In this document: positions 17,149-25,052 of the stretch, one piece after another | Numbering within the stretch: position 1 is the first letter of the stretch | Layout: each line of letters begins with the position of its first letter | Origin: Actinomadura syzygii | GTDB taxonomy: Bacteria > Actinomycetota > Actinomycetes > Streptosporangiales > Streptosporangiaceae | Length of the DNA: 64,000 nucleotides | Direction: 5' to 3' | Assembly: GCF_008085905.1 (NCBI RefSeq) | Contig: NZ_VSFF01000002.1 | Span: forward strand, 62,001 to 126,000 | Program-made: the position numbers and the translations under genes | The notes under the pieces: model-generated | Database searches by the model: none | Seen by the model: the letters and a program-made list of their open reading frames with translations, nothing else | Told to the model about the DNA's origin: nothing

Positions 17149-18066
17149 TCAGCGGGCACGTGGATGCGCGGCGAAGAAGTCCCAGAGCACGGCGCTCGCG
17201 CCCGGGGGCCACCGGTGCGTACCGCCGTCGACCGTGCAGAAGGCGACCGCGACGCCGTCCGCGCCGCTGCTCTCGCAGCGGGCCTGGGAGACGCTCGTCT
17301 TGATCTTCTCACCCTTCGCGGGGAGTCCGGCGACGCGGCGCCAGAAGGCGACGGCCCGGGACGCGGGCGGGAACGGGCGGCCGTCGTTGAAGTCGCGGCG
17401 CCCGCCGCCGTGGTAGGGGACGTTCTCGTCCGCCGTCCCGTGGAAGATCATCGCCGAGACCGGGCGGTCCGGATGGCACTCGGTCACCAGCGCGCCCTCC
17501 ACCACCCCGATCGCCGCGATCTTCCCGGGGCGCTCGCAGGCCATCCGGTACGCCATCCCCGCGCCGTTGGAGAAGCCCGTGACGTAGACACGGCGGGGAT
17601 CGGCGAGCCCGGCGCCGGTCAGCCGGTCGATCAGCTCGGCCAGGAACCCGACGTCGTCTATGTCTCCGACCTTGGCCGGGCCGCAGCAGTCGCCCGCGTT
17701 CCAGGTGGTCATGAAGCCGTCCGGGTAGGCGCCGAGGAAGCCCTTCTCGTCAGACAGCCGGTCGAACCCGGTCAGCTTCTCCATCTGGCCCATCGTGGCC
17801 AGTCCGCCGTGCAGCGCGACGACCAGCGCGGGCGGGTCGGCCGGCCTGCCGTCCCTCCACCGCCCGCCGGACACCTTGGCCGGGACGTGCAGCAGGTACT
17901 CGCGGTGGCCGAACGTCCCGACGTCCAGCTTCTGCTTGTGCGTGCCCGCCGATGTGGGGACGCCGCCGACCGTCGCCGGGCGTCCGCCCTCCGCGTTCCG
18001 GGGCGTCCCGGTACATCCCGCGACGGCGAGCGCGATCACCGCCGAGATCAGCAGGATTCGCCGCAT
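17149..18066 (-). CDS. Lipoprotein esterase, PHB-depolymerase/feruloyl-esterase-like family
   Basis: 305 residues. A lipoprotein signal peptide MRRILLISAVIALAVAGC has the lipobox AVAG-C at C18. An alpha/beta-hydrolase of the LpqC/esterase type follows: REYLLHVP, ALVVALHGGLATMGQMEKLTGFDRLSDEKGFLGAYPDG, nucleophile elbow VTGFSNGAGMAYRMA (Ser of GFSNG), acid region MIFHGTADENVPYHGGG and His in DGGTHRWPP. It is a secreted, membrane-tethered esterase; substrate unknown. The ATG at 18066 lies 7 bases behind TACCTT, another leaderless arrangement. Divergent from purU. Confidence 0.88.
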   Translation of the reverse strand: MRRILLISAVIALAVAGCTGTPRNAEGGRPATVGGVPTSAGTHKQKLDVGTFGHREYLLHVPAKVSGGRWRDGRPADPPALVVALHGGLATMGQMEKLTGFDRLSDEKGFLGAYPDGFMTTWNAGDCCGPAKVGDIDDVGFLAELIDRLTGAGLADPRRVYVTGFSNGAGMAYRMACERPGKIAAIGVVEGALVTECHPDRPVSAMIFHGTADENVPYHGGGRRDFNDGRPFPPASRAVAFWRRVAGLPAKGEKIKTSVSQARCESSGADGVAVAFCTVDGGTHRWPPGASAVLWDFFAAHPRAR

Positions 18067-18073
18067 GAAGGCC

Positions 18074-18079
18074 AAGGTA
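18074..18079 (-). promoter_or_regulatory. -10 element of a leaderless promoter for the lipoprotein esterase
   Basis: Minus-strand TACCTT, then 7 bases, then the ATG at 18066. No Shine-Dalgarno lies between. Confidence 0.45.
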
Positions 18080-18196
18080 GCCCCAGCGTCCGACGCGACA
18101 CGGGCGCCCGGCCCGGAACGCGCCGGGGACGGCCGGACGCCGCGTAAGCTCGGCAGCGATCCGCCGTTTCCTTCGCTCCCGCCGAGAGTTGAGACC

Positions 18197-19045
18197 GTGA
18201 ACGAACATGTGCTGACCCTGTCCTGCCCGGACCGGCCCGGCATCGTCGCCGCCGTCTCCGGCCTGCTCGCCGAGCGCGGCTGCAACATCGTGGAGAGCCA
18301 GCAGTTCGGCGACGGCGGGTCCGGCACGTTCTTCATGCGGGTGCAGTTCGGCGTCCCGGACGACGCCGACGCCGACGAGCTGCGCGGCGCGGTCGCGGCC
18401 CTCGTCCCGGAGCTGGGGCTGGAGTGGCGGCTGCACACCCTGGCCGAGCGCCCGCGCGTGCTGATCATGGTGTCGAAGGGCGGGCACTGCCTGAACGACC
18501 TCCTCTACCGGACGCGGTCCGGGCTGCTCGACATCGACATCGTCGCGGTCGCGTCCAACCACCCCGACCTCAGGCCGCTCACCCAGTCGTACGGGATCGA
18601 CTACCACCACCTCCCGGCCGGGCCCGGCGGCAAGGCCGCGCAGGAGGCCGAGATCCTGACGCTGGTCGAGCACTACGGCGCCGACCTCGTCGTCCTCGCC
18701 CGGTACATGCAGATCCTCTCGGACGACTTCTGCGCCAAGCTGCCCGGCGCGATCATCAACATCCACCACTCGTTCCTGCCGAGCTTCAAGGGCGCCCGCC
18801 CCTACCACCAGGCGCACGCGCGCGGCGTCAAGCTGATCGGCGCGACCGCGCACTACGTCACCGCCGACCTGGACGAGGGCCCGATCATCGAGCAGGAGGT
18901 CGCGCGGGTCGACCACACGCACAGCCCCGAGGCGCTGGTCGCGGTCGGCCGCGACGTCGAGTGCCTCGCGCTCGCCCGCGCGGTCCGCTGGCACTGCGAG
19001 CACCGCGTCCTGCTCAACGGCGACCGCACGGTCGTCTTCCGCTGA
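18197..19045 (+). CDS. purU: Formyltetrahydrofolate deformylase
   Basis: 282 residues from the GTG at 18197. N-terminal ACT domain (LTLSCPDRPGIVAAVSGLLAERGCNIVES) and C-terminal formyltransferase-type domain (RVLIMVSKGGHCLNDLLYR, VASNHPDLRPLTQSYGIDYHHLP, NIHHSFLPSFKGARPYHQAHARGVKLIGATAHYVTADLDEGPIIEQ). It hydrolyses 10-formyl-THF to formate and THF, balancing one-carbon pools; the ACT domain responds to glycine and methionine in the E. coli enzyme. The glycine cleavage genes at 25-29 kb are functionally related. A hairpin terminator follows. Confidence 0.95.
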   Translation: MNEHVLTLSCPDRPGIVAAVSGLLAERGCNIVESQQFGDGGSGTFFMRVQFGVPDDADADELRGAVAALVPELGLEWRLHTLAERPRVLIMVSKGGHCLNDLLYRTRSGLLDIDIVAVASNHPDLRPLTQSYGIDYHHLPAGPGGKAAQEAEILTLVEHYGADLVVLARYMQILSDDFCAKLPGAIINIHHSFLPSFKGARPYHQAHARGVKLIGATAHYVTADLDEGPIIEQEVARVDHTHSPEALVAVGRDVECLALARAVRWHCEHRVLLNGDRTVVFR

Positions 19046-19049
19046 CCTG

Positions 19050-19074
19050 CGCCTTCGCCGTTCCGGCGAAGGCG
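19050..19074 (+). terminator. Hairpin terminator after purU
   Basis: CGCCTTCGCCG (19050-19060) pairs with CGGCGAAGGCG (19064-19074), an 11-bp perfect stem with a 3-base loop, 5 bases after the purU stop. No T-run, as often in high-GC actinomycetes. Confidence 0.65.
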
Positions 19075-19156
19075 GGCGAGATCGGCATGGCGGGTTTCGC
19101 TCCGCGTGACCATGACGCACGATGAGTGACGTCGGACGTGCCGATGGCTCACGGGG

Positions 19157-19813
19157 GTGGCTGTGGCCGAGACAACACTCGTACATGACGTGCTCGGGCG
19201 GGACGCGGTCGAGCGGGACGTGACCGAGGGCGAGCGGGCCGCGCGGCGGCTCGCCGTCCGGGAGTTCCGGCCGCCGCGCCCGCTCGCCGGGTTCGCGGCG
19301 GCGCTGCTGGTGACCGCCGCCGGCGGGACGGCGGCGGCGGAACTGCTCGCGGCGGCGCTCGGGTCCGGCGTCCATCCGCTGCCCGGCGGGGCGGCGGTGA
19401 CAGAGGCGCTGCGGCACCGCTCTTGGAACGATCCCGCCGTGCTGGCCGGGGCGGCCGCCGCGATGGCGCTCGGCCTCGCGTTCCTGCTGGCCGCGCTGCC
19501 CGGACGCCCGCGCGGCGTTCCGCTGGACGGCGCCGACCCGCGCCTGGCGGGCGGCCTCCGCCGCGCCGACCTGCGCCGGACGCTCGCCGACGCGGCGCTC
19601 GCCGTCCCCGGCATCGAGCGCGTCCGCGTCCGCGCCCGCCGGTGGGGGCGCGGGACGTTCCGCCGCGGCCTCGTCGTCCGGGCGGCCACCTACTACCGCA
19701 ACCCGGCGAACCTGGACGACCTGGTCCGCGCCGCGGTCGACGAGCGGCTGGACCGGGTGGAGCCCATGCACCGGCCGCGGGTCGACGTCCGGCTCGGCTG
19801 GCGGAAGGACTGA
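19157..19813 (+). CDS. DUF6286 domain membrane protein
   Basis: 218 residues from a GTG. An N-terminal cytoplasmic stretch (TEGERAARRLAVREFRPPRPL), then two transmembrane helices (AGFAAALLVTAAGGTAAAELL and AVLAGAAAAMALGLAFLLAAL), then a cytoplasmic alpha/beta domain (LRRTLADAALAVPGIERVRVRARRWGRG... VRAAVDERLDRVEPMHRPRVDVRLGW). This is the DUF6286 architecture normally encoded beside Asp23/Gls24-type alkaline-shock proteins in streptomycetes. It is followed after one base by an AmaP-like gene. An envelope stress or anchoring role is inferred. Confidence 0.72.
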   Translation: MAVAETTLVHDVLGRDAVERDVTEGERAARRLAVREFRPPRPLAGFAAALLVTAAGGTAAAELLAAALGSGVHPLPGGAAVTEALRHRSWNDPAVLAGAAAAMALGLAFLLAALPGRPRGVPLDGADPRLAGGLRRADLRRTLADAALAVPGIERVRVRARRWGRGTFRRGLVVRAATYYRNPANLDDLVRAAVDERLDRVEPMHRPRVDVRLGWRKD

Positions 19814-19814
19814 C

Positions 19815-20381
19815 ATGAGGATCCCGCTCGCGGTGACCGGCGCCGTCCTCCTCCTCTGCGGGAGCGCGGCGCTCGCGGCCGGGCTCGGCGCGTTCGACGC
19901 GCTCGGCGCCCTGTCGGGCAGGCCCCCGCTCGATCCGTCGCTCGTCCGGTACGCGCGGGACGAGGGCTGGTTCCTGCCCGTCGCCGCCGGAACGGCGGAA
20001 GCGGCCGCGCTCGCCGGGCAGTTGTGGCTGGTGCTTCAAGGGCGGGCGCTCATCCAGCGGCGCCGGCCGGACGTCGACCCGCGCGTCCGCGCCCTCGCCC
20101 ATGTCGCGTCCGGCGAGCTGGCCGTGGCGGCGCGGGAGATGCCCGGCGTCCAGGACGCCCGGGTCAGGCTGACCGGCTCGGCGCACCGCCCGCGCCTCAG
20201 GATGCGGGTCGACTGCGCGCGCGACGCCCTGGTCGGCGAGGTGTACGGGGAGCTCGGCGCGGGCCCGGTCGAACGGTACCGGCGCGCGGTCGGGATGCCC
20301 GACCTGCCGGTCGTGATCAGGTTCAGGACCGCCGCCGCGCGGCGGGGGAGGCGCCGCCGCCCGCGGCCCGGACCCGCCTGA
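19815..20381 (+). CDS. AmaP-like alkaline-shock membrane-anchor protein
   Basis: 188 residues: helix 1 (LAVTGAVLLLCGSAALAAGLGAF), helix 2 (WFLPVAAGTAEAAALAGQLWLVLQG), then a soluble region with VASGELAVAAREMPGVQDARVRLTG and VYGELGAGPVERYRRAVGMPDLPVVIRF. The two-helix plus cytoplasmic-domain layout fits the AmaP anchors that recruit Asp23 proteins. It is coupled to the DUF6286 gene (1-base gap, AAGGA before the ATG). No Asp23 gene is found nearby, so the partner must be elsewhere or absent. The C-terminus is Arg-rich. Confidence 0.65.
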   Translation: MRIPLAVTGAVLLLCGSAALAAGLGAFDALGALSGRPPLDPSLVRYARDEGWFLPVAAGTAEAAALAGQLWLVLQGRALIQRRRPDVDPRVRALAHVASGELAVAAREMPGVQDARVRLTGSAHRPRLRMRVDCARDALVGEVYGELGAGPVERYRRAVGMPDLPVVIRFRTAAARRGRRRRPRPGPA

Positions 20382-20427
20382 CCGCGCGGGGCGCGCGCCC
20401 GCGTCCAGGGCCGGGTCCCGGGGCGGC

Positions 20428-20481
20428 GGCGCCCGTCCGGGTCCTGCGCCTGGCACGGGCGCGGACCTCCGGACGGGCGCC
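20428..20481 (+). terminator. Long GC-rich hairpin after the AmaP-like gene
   Basis: GGCGCCCGTCCGG (20428-20440) pairs perfectly with 20469-20481 (13 bp); the 28-base interior can add a GTCC/GGAC pairing. It sits in the 307-base gap 20382-20688 before the sensor kinase gene. The rest of that gap shows no gene; TGTGTACATTTCGTTCAC near 20644-20661 could hold regulatory half-sites but nothing definite. Confidence 0.55.
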
Positions 20482-20688
20482 CGCGCTCCGGCAGACGCCC
20501 ATGCGCCAGCGGAGAGAGGGCGCATGCACACGGCGGGCGCCTGCACTCGGGTGGGCCGTCGCAGGTCGGGTGAGCATGGTCGGCGGGGGCCTCGGGGTCT
20601 GTGCAAACTGGACTATCCGCCGTCCTGTGAGGGCGGTCACCCTTGTGTACATTTCGTTCACGGCGGCGGGTGGACGAAAGGGGCGGAC

Positions 20689-22311
20689 GTGCGGCGTCCG
20701 GGATGGGCGGTGCCGAGCGGCTGGAGCCTTGCCCGGCAGCTCCTCGTGCTGCAGGCCGCGATCGTCGGGCTGCTGGTGGCGGTCGGCGTGACCGCCGCCT
20801 ACCTGGACGCGGGCCAGTCCGCCGACGAGGCCGCCGGGCGGACGGTGACCGCCGTCGCGATCAGCATCGCCGACGGCCGGAACGTCCGCGCCGCGCTCGC
20901 CGCCCGCGATCCGAGCCGGTCGCTCCAGCCGTACGCCGAGCGCGTCCGCCGCGACACCGGCGTCGACTTCGTCACGATCATGAGCCCGGCCGGGATCCGC
21001 TACACGCACCCGAACCCGGCGCGGATCGGCGGGCACTTCGTCGGCAACACGGCGCCCGCCGTCGCCGGACGGACGTTCACCGAGACCTACACGGGGACGC
21101 TCGGCCCGTCCGTCCGCACGGTGACGCCCGTGTTCGACGACGCGCACCGGGTCGTGGCGCTCGTCGCGGTCGGCATCACGATCCGGGTGATCACCAAGGA
21201 GCTGCGGCACCGGCTGTACTACCTCGGCGCGGTCGCGCTCGCCGTGCTCGCCGCCGGGATGGCGGGCAGCTACCTCGTGTCCGCGCGGCTGCGGCGGCAG
21301 ACCCGCGGCGTCGCGCCCGGCGAGCTGAGCGACATGTTCGAGTACCACCGGGCGATCCTGCACGCCGTCCGGGAGGGGCTGCTGCTGCTCGACCGGGAGG
21401 GGCGCGTCGTCCTCTGCAACGACGCCGCCCGCGAGCTGCTCGACCTGCGCGGCGACCCGCACGGCGACCCGCGCGGACGCCCGGTCGCCGACCTCGGCCT
21501 GCCCGACGAGCTGGTCGCGACCCTGGTCTCGGCGGAGCCCCGGTCGGACGAGATCCACGTCGGCGACACCCGCGTCCTGGTCGTGAACACCTCGCCCGTC
21601 CGGTCGCGGGACAGGGCGCGCGGCAACGTCGTCACCCTGCGGGACCACACCGAGCTGCAGGGCCTGACCGGCGAGCTGGACACCGTCCGCGGCTTCGCCG
21701 AGTCGCTGCGCTCGCAGGCCCACGAGGCGGCGAACCGGCTGCACACGGTGGTGTCGCTGGTGGAGATGGGCCGTCCCGAGCAGGCCGTCGAGTTCGCCAC
21801 CGCCGAGCTGGAGACGGCGCAGCGGCTCACCGACCGGGTCGTCGGCTCGGTGTCGGAGCCGGTGCTCGCCGCCCTGCTGCTCGGCAAGTCGGCGGAGGCG
21901 GGGGAGCGCGGCGTCGAGCTGGTCGTCGCGGAGGACACCGTGATCGACGGCGTGGTGGAGCCCCGCGACCTCGTCACCATCCTCGGGAACCTGATCGACA
22001 ACGCGGTGGACGCGGCCATCGAGGGCGCCGCGGAGCGTTCGCCGCGGGTCCTGGTCGGCGTCCGCCGGGACGCGGGCGGGCTCGTCCTGGAGGTGTCCGA
22101 CAGCGGGCCCGGCGTGGACCCGGCCGCCGTCCCGGAGATGTTCCGCCGCGGCTGGACGACCAAGACGTCCGGCGGCCCGGTCGGGCACGGCCTCGGCCTC
22201 GCCCTCGTCGGCCAGGCGGTGCGCCGCCACGGCGGCGACGTCCGCGTCGGCTCCGGACCGGGAGGCAGCGGCGCGGTGTTCACGGTCTGGCTTCCCTTGG
22301 ATACCCGATGA
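20689..22311 (+). CDS. Sensor histidine kinase, DcuS/CitA type
   Basis: 540 residues from the GTG at 20689 (AAAGGGG upstream). Helix 1 near residues 13-35 (LLVLQAAIVGLLVAVGVTAAYL), an extracytoplasmic PDC/Cache-type sensor (DTGVDFVTIMSPAGIRYTHPNPARIGG, a classic DcuS/CitA ligand-domain signature), helix 2 around residues 180-200, a PAS domain (LHAVREGLLLLDREGRVVLCNDAARELL), a SpoOB-type dimerisation helix with the phospho-acceptor His in SQAHEAANRLHTVVSLVEMG, and a HATPase (NLIDNAVDAA, VSDSGPGV, GHGLGLALV). Such kinases usually sense C4-dicarboxylates or citrate. Paired with the regulator that overlaps its stop by 4 bases. Confidence 0.92.
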   Translation: MRRPGWAVPSGWSLARQLLVLQAAIVGLLVAVGVTAAYLDAGQSADEAAGRTVTAVAISIADGRNVRAALAARDPSRSLQPYAERVRRDTGVDFVTIMSPAGIRYTHPNPARIGGHFVGNTAPAVAGRTFTETYTGTLGPSVRTVTPVFDDAHRVVALVAVGITIRVITKELRHRLYYLGAVALAVLAAGMAGSYLVSARLRRQTRGVAPGELSDMFEYHRAILHAVREGLLLLDREGRVVLCNDAARELLDLRGDPHGDPRGRPVADLGLPDELVATLVSAEPRSDEIHVGDTRVLVVNTSPVRSRDRARGNVVTLRDHTELQGLTGELDTVRGFAESLRSQAHEAANRLHTVVSLVEMGRPEQAVEFATAELETAQRLTDRVVGSVSEPVLAALLLGKSAEAGERGVELVVAEDTVIDGVVEPRDLVTILGNLIDNAVDAAIEGAAERSPRVLVGVRRDAGGLVLEVSDSGPGVDPAAVPEMFRRGWTTKTSGGPVGHGLGLALVGQAVRRHGGDVRVGSGPGGSGAVFTVWLPLDTR

Positions 22312-22979
22312 TCAGGGTGTTGATCGTCGAGGACGATCCCGTGGCCGCCGAGGCGCATCGCTCCTACGTGGAGCGGGTCGCCGGGTTCAGCGTGGCGGGC
22401 GTCGTCCACTCCGGGGCGGACGCGCTCCGGTTCTGCGAGCGCAACCGCGTCGACGTCGTCCTGCTGGACTTCTACCTCCCGGACACGCACGGCTTAACCG
22501 TGTGCCGGGCGCTGCGGGCAGGGGGCAGCGAGGTCGACGTCATCGCCGTCACGTCCGCCCGGGACCTCGCGGTGATCAGGTCGGCCGTGTCGGTCGGGGT
22601 CGTCCAGTACCTGCTCAAGCCGTTCACGTTCGCGTCGCTGCGGGACAAGCTCGTCCGGTACGCGGCGTTCCGCGAGCAGGCGGGCGGCGCCGGGGAGGTC
22701 GCCGGCCAGGCCGACGTGGACGGCATGCTCGCCACCCTGCGCACCCCCGACCACCGCTCGCTGCCGAAGGGCATGAGCGCGGAGACGCTCCAGGCGATCA
22801 CCGAGGTGCTGGCGAGCGCGGCGGGCGGGCTGTCGGCCGCCGCGGCGGCCGACCTCGCGGGCGTGTCCCGGGTCACCGCCCGCCGCTACCTGGAGTACCT
22901 CGCCGAGAACGGGCTCGCCCGGCGCAAACCGCACTACGGGCAGGTCGGCCGACCCGAAGTGCGCTTCTACCCGCGGTAG
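22308..22979 (+). CDS. Response regulator, DctR/CitB type
   Basis: 223 residues: receiver domain (VLIVEDDPVAAEAH, phospho-acceptor Asp in VVLLDFYLPDTHG, Thr/Ser in VTSARD, Lys in LLKPFTF) followed by a C-terminal HTH of the CitB/DpiA class (AAADLAGVSRVTARRYLEYLAENGLA, GRPEVRFYPR). Its ATG overlaps the kinase stop codon (ATGA at 22308-22311). It probably activates transporter or catabolic genes for a di- or tricarboxylate, but none are next to it in this window. Confidence 0.93.
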   Translation: MIRVLIVEDDPVAAEAHRSYVERVAGFSVAGVVHSGADALRFCERNRVDVVLLDFYLPDTHGLTVCRALRAGGSEVDVIAVTSARDLAVIRSAVSVGVVQYLLKPFTFASLRDKLVRYAAFREQAGGAGEVAGQADVDGMLATLRTPDHRSLPKGMSAETLQAITEVLASAAGGLSAAAAADLAGVSRVTARRYLEYLAENGLARRKPHYGQVGRPEVRFYPR

Positions 22980-23027
22980 ACGGGGTACGCATGTGACGAC
23001 CGTGAAACGACATCGGGGGGAGTCGTC

Positions 23028-23237
23028 GTGAACGAGAAGCCTGGCCGGGCCGAGGACGAGACGACGGGGAGCACCGGCAGCGACCGCGGGAGGCGCCCGC
23101 CCGCCGAGGGGAAGCCCCAGCCTGACCAGCCGAAGCGCAAGCCGGGAGACGCCGCGCGCAAGATGCGCCAGATGTTCAAGGGCGCCGACCGCGCGGGGTC
23201 GTCGGGACGCGCGTCGGAGCGGTCGTCCCAGTCCTGA
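23028..23237 (+). CDS. Small basic hypothetical protein
   Basis: 69 residues from a GTG with GGGGGGAG six bases upstream. Highly charged and hydrophilic (Lys/Arg/Asp/Glu/Ser/Gly), Pro-rich in the first half, with one predicted helix (GDAARKMRQMFKGADRAG). No cysteines, signal or membrane segment. I do not recognise a family. The good ribosome-binding site supports it being real; the low complexity limits confidence. It lies just after the two-component pair. Confidence 0.45.
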   Translation: MNEKPGRAEDETTGSTGSDRGRRPPAEGKPQPDQPKRKPGDAARKMRQMFKGADRAGSSGRASERSSQS

Positions 23238-23479
23238 CGAAGCCTTTGAGGTTCGTTGGGCGTAAATCGCGGTTCACCGGACTAACGTCCGAAGTGAACC
23301 TGCCGTCAAGGGCGATGAGGGGGTGCTGCTTGTCCGATCTTCCGGCTTCGGGCGGCTCCACCAGGGGGCCCTTGGACGTTACGTAGGGATACAGACGGAC
23401 CACGGCATGGGCCCCTCCCGCTGAGCGGCCCGATGGCCCGGGGGTCGCGGCGATCACGTCGCGGCCCCCGGGTTCTTTC
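23238..23479 (+). ncRNA. Possible structured RNA or long structured 3' UTR
   Basis: The 311-base gap 23238-23548 has no credible ORF, and its composition is less GC-rich than its surroundings. It holds a clear hairpin at 23271-23300 (GGTTCAC/GTGAACC outside CGGAC/GTCCG, loop TAAC, 2-base bulge), a GTCCG (from 23335)/CGGAC (near 23396) pairing option, and ends in a strong intrinsic terminator at 23437-23479. This looks like an independent small RNA or the 3' end of the preceding mRNA. It does not match RNase P, SRP, tmRNA or 6C RNA signatures that I know. Confidence 0.35.
23437..23479 (+). terminator. Strong intrinsic terminator
   Basis: A 14-bp stem (23437-23450 with 23459-23472, two G-T pairs) with an 8-base loop and then TTCTTTC. 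It has the best T-tract of the hairpins I examined in this window. It isolates the Ser/Thr kinase gene from upstream transcription. Confidence 0.8.
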
Positions 23480-23548
23480 ATGCGCGGGTGACCCCGCGAA
23501 CACTCCCGGAATGCGATAGAGAAGGGGGATCTGCCGGAGGGGAGTCGG

Positions 23549-25033
23549 ATGTCCGCGATGCCGCTGGAGGCGGGGGATCCCCCGCTCGTCGGTCCCTGGA
23601 GGATCCTGGGACGGATCGGGGAGGGCGGGCAGGGCGTCGTCTACCTCGGCTCGGGTCCGGGCGGGGAGCGCGTCGCGGTCAAGGTGCTGCGCGACCTGGA
23701 CGCCGACGCGCGCCGCCGGATGGAGCGCGAGGTCGAGGCGGCCCGCAGGGTCGCGCCGTCCTGGACGGTCCGCGTCCTCGACGTCCGGGTCGACTCCACC
23801 AGCGCGTACGTGGTCAGCGAGTACGTGGACGGGCCGTCGCTCCAGGCGGCGGTGAAGGCCGAGGGGCCGCGGCGCGGCGACGCGCTGGAGCGGCTGGCCG
23901 CCGACACGGCCGCCGCGCTGGCCGCCGTCCACGAGGCGGGCGTCGTCCACCGGGACTTCAAGCCGCACAACGTCCTGCTGGGCCCGGACGGGCCGCGTGT
24001 CATCGACTTCGGCATCGCCCGCGCGCTGGACGTCACGTCCTCGCTCACCAAGGGCCCGATCGGGACCCCGGCGTACATGGCGCCGGAGCAGATCGAGGGG
24101 CGTCCCGCGACCGCCGCCGCCGACGTGTTCGCGTGGGGCGCGACGATGGTCTACGCGGCGACCGGGCATCCGGCGTTCGCCCGCGACTCCGTCCAGGCCC
24201 TCTTCCACCAGATCCTCAGCGAGGAGCCCGACCTGTCCGGGCTGGACGGACGGCTGCGCCCCCTCGTCGCGTCCTGCCTGGCGAAGGACCCGGGCCTGCG
24301 TCCGTCCGCCGCCGAACTGGTCGGGCGGCTCCAGACGCCCGCCGCGTGGGCGCCCCCTGTCGCTCTGCCGCCGGTGACGCTGCCGCCGACCGGGCCGCCG
24401 CCGATCACGCATCCGCCGATGAGCGTCCCGCCGACGACGGCGCCGGTCGCGCCGCGCCGCAGGCGCCGCCTCTGGGTCTGGCTGGCCCCGGCCATCGCGC
24501 TGCCGGTCAGCGCGGCGATGATCGCGGGCGCCTTCTTCGCCGTCCAGCGGCTCCTGCGGCCGGACGACGCCGTCGACGCCCTCCCCGGCGACATGTGCCG
24601 GATCTACGACTCCGACGAGGGACGGACGATGCTCCGCGGCCTCGGCGCCGCCGAGGGCAAGCGGATCCCGCAGAGCAGCCGCGACGGCTACGGCGAATGG
24701 CGGCTCTGCGCCTTCGGCACCGCCAGGTTCCCGCCGAAGGACACGTTCCAGATCCAGCTCAACCTCTACAACCGCGACGACCCCGCGAAAGGCGTGAAAG
24801 AGGCGCGCTACGCGGTCCGCGGAGGGACGGACTTCGGCTGCACCACCCCGTCCGCCGACCGCGGAATCGGCGACGAGAGCTGCGAGGGCCTGACCAAGGA
24901 CTCCTGGGTCCAGGTCGTGGCGCGCCGGGGCAACGTGATCGCCATGGCCACGTGCTCGTCCCGCGACATCGCCGCCGCCGACCGCGACGCCCTGCGCCGC
25001 GCCGCCGCCCTGGCCCTCGACGAAGCCTTCTGA
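23549..25033 (+). CDS. Membrane-anchored serine/threonine protein kinase (Pkn type)
   Basis: 494 residues with GGAGGGGAG before the ATG. N-terminal Hanks-type kinase domain: glycine loop GEGGQGVV, ATP Lys K45 (VAVKVL), catalytic HRDFKPHN with D136 and N141, DFG at 153-155, GTPAYMAPEQ, and D in DVFAWG. HRDF instead of HRDL is a mild variant common in actinomycetes. A Pro-rich linker (residues about 275-305), one transmembrane helix (LAPAIALPVSAAMIAGAFFAV) and an extracellular domain with several Cys (MCRIYD, LCAFG, GCTTP, SCEGL, TCSSRD) follow; the last resembles secreted DUF3558-like domains. Probably senses an envelope signal. Confidence 0.93.
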   Translation: MSAMPLEAGDPPLVGPWRILGRIGEGGQGVVYLGSGPGGERVAVKVLRDLDADARRRMEREVEAARRVAPSWTVRVLDVRVDSTSAYVVSEYVDGPSLQAAVKAEGPRRGDALERLAADTAAALAAVHEAGVVHRDFKPHNVLLGPDGPRVIDFGIARALDVTSSLTKGPIGTPAYMAPEQIEGRPATAAADVFAWGATMVYAATGHPAFARDSVQALFHQILSEEPDLSGLDGRLRPLVASCLAKDPGLRPSAAELVGRLQTPAAWAPPVALPPVTLPPTGPPPITHPPMSVPPTTAPVAPRRRRRLWVWLAPAIALPVSAAMIAGAFFAVQRLLRPDDAVDALPGDMCRIYDSDEGRTMLRGLGAAEGKRIPQSSRDGYGEWRLCAFGTARFPPKDTFQIQLNLYNRDDPAKGVKEARYAVRGGTDFGCTTPSADRGIGDESCEGLTKDSWVQVVARRGNVIAMATCSSRDIAAADRDALRRAAALALDEAF

Positions 25034-25052
25034 CGCGCCCGGTCAGACGCCC

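Noticed and set aside
15952..18147. Long plus-strand frame (over 700 codons) opposite the deaminase/aldolase and esterase genes
   Set aside because: Low-complexity Gly/Val/Asp/Arg translation and complete overlap with two well-supported minus-strand genes.
23271..23300. Hairpin region considered as 6C RNA, SRP RNA or a known riboswitch
   Set aside because: No C-rich loops of 6C RNA, no GGAAGCAG-type SRP tetraloop region and no known aptamer core could be matched; kept only as a possible unassigned RNA.
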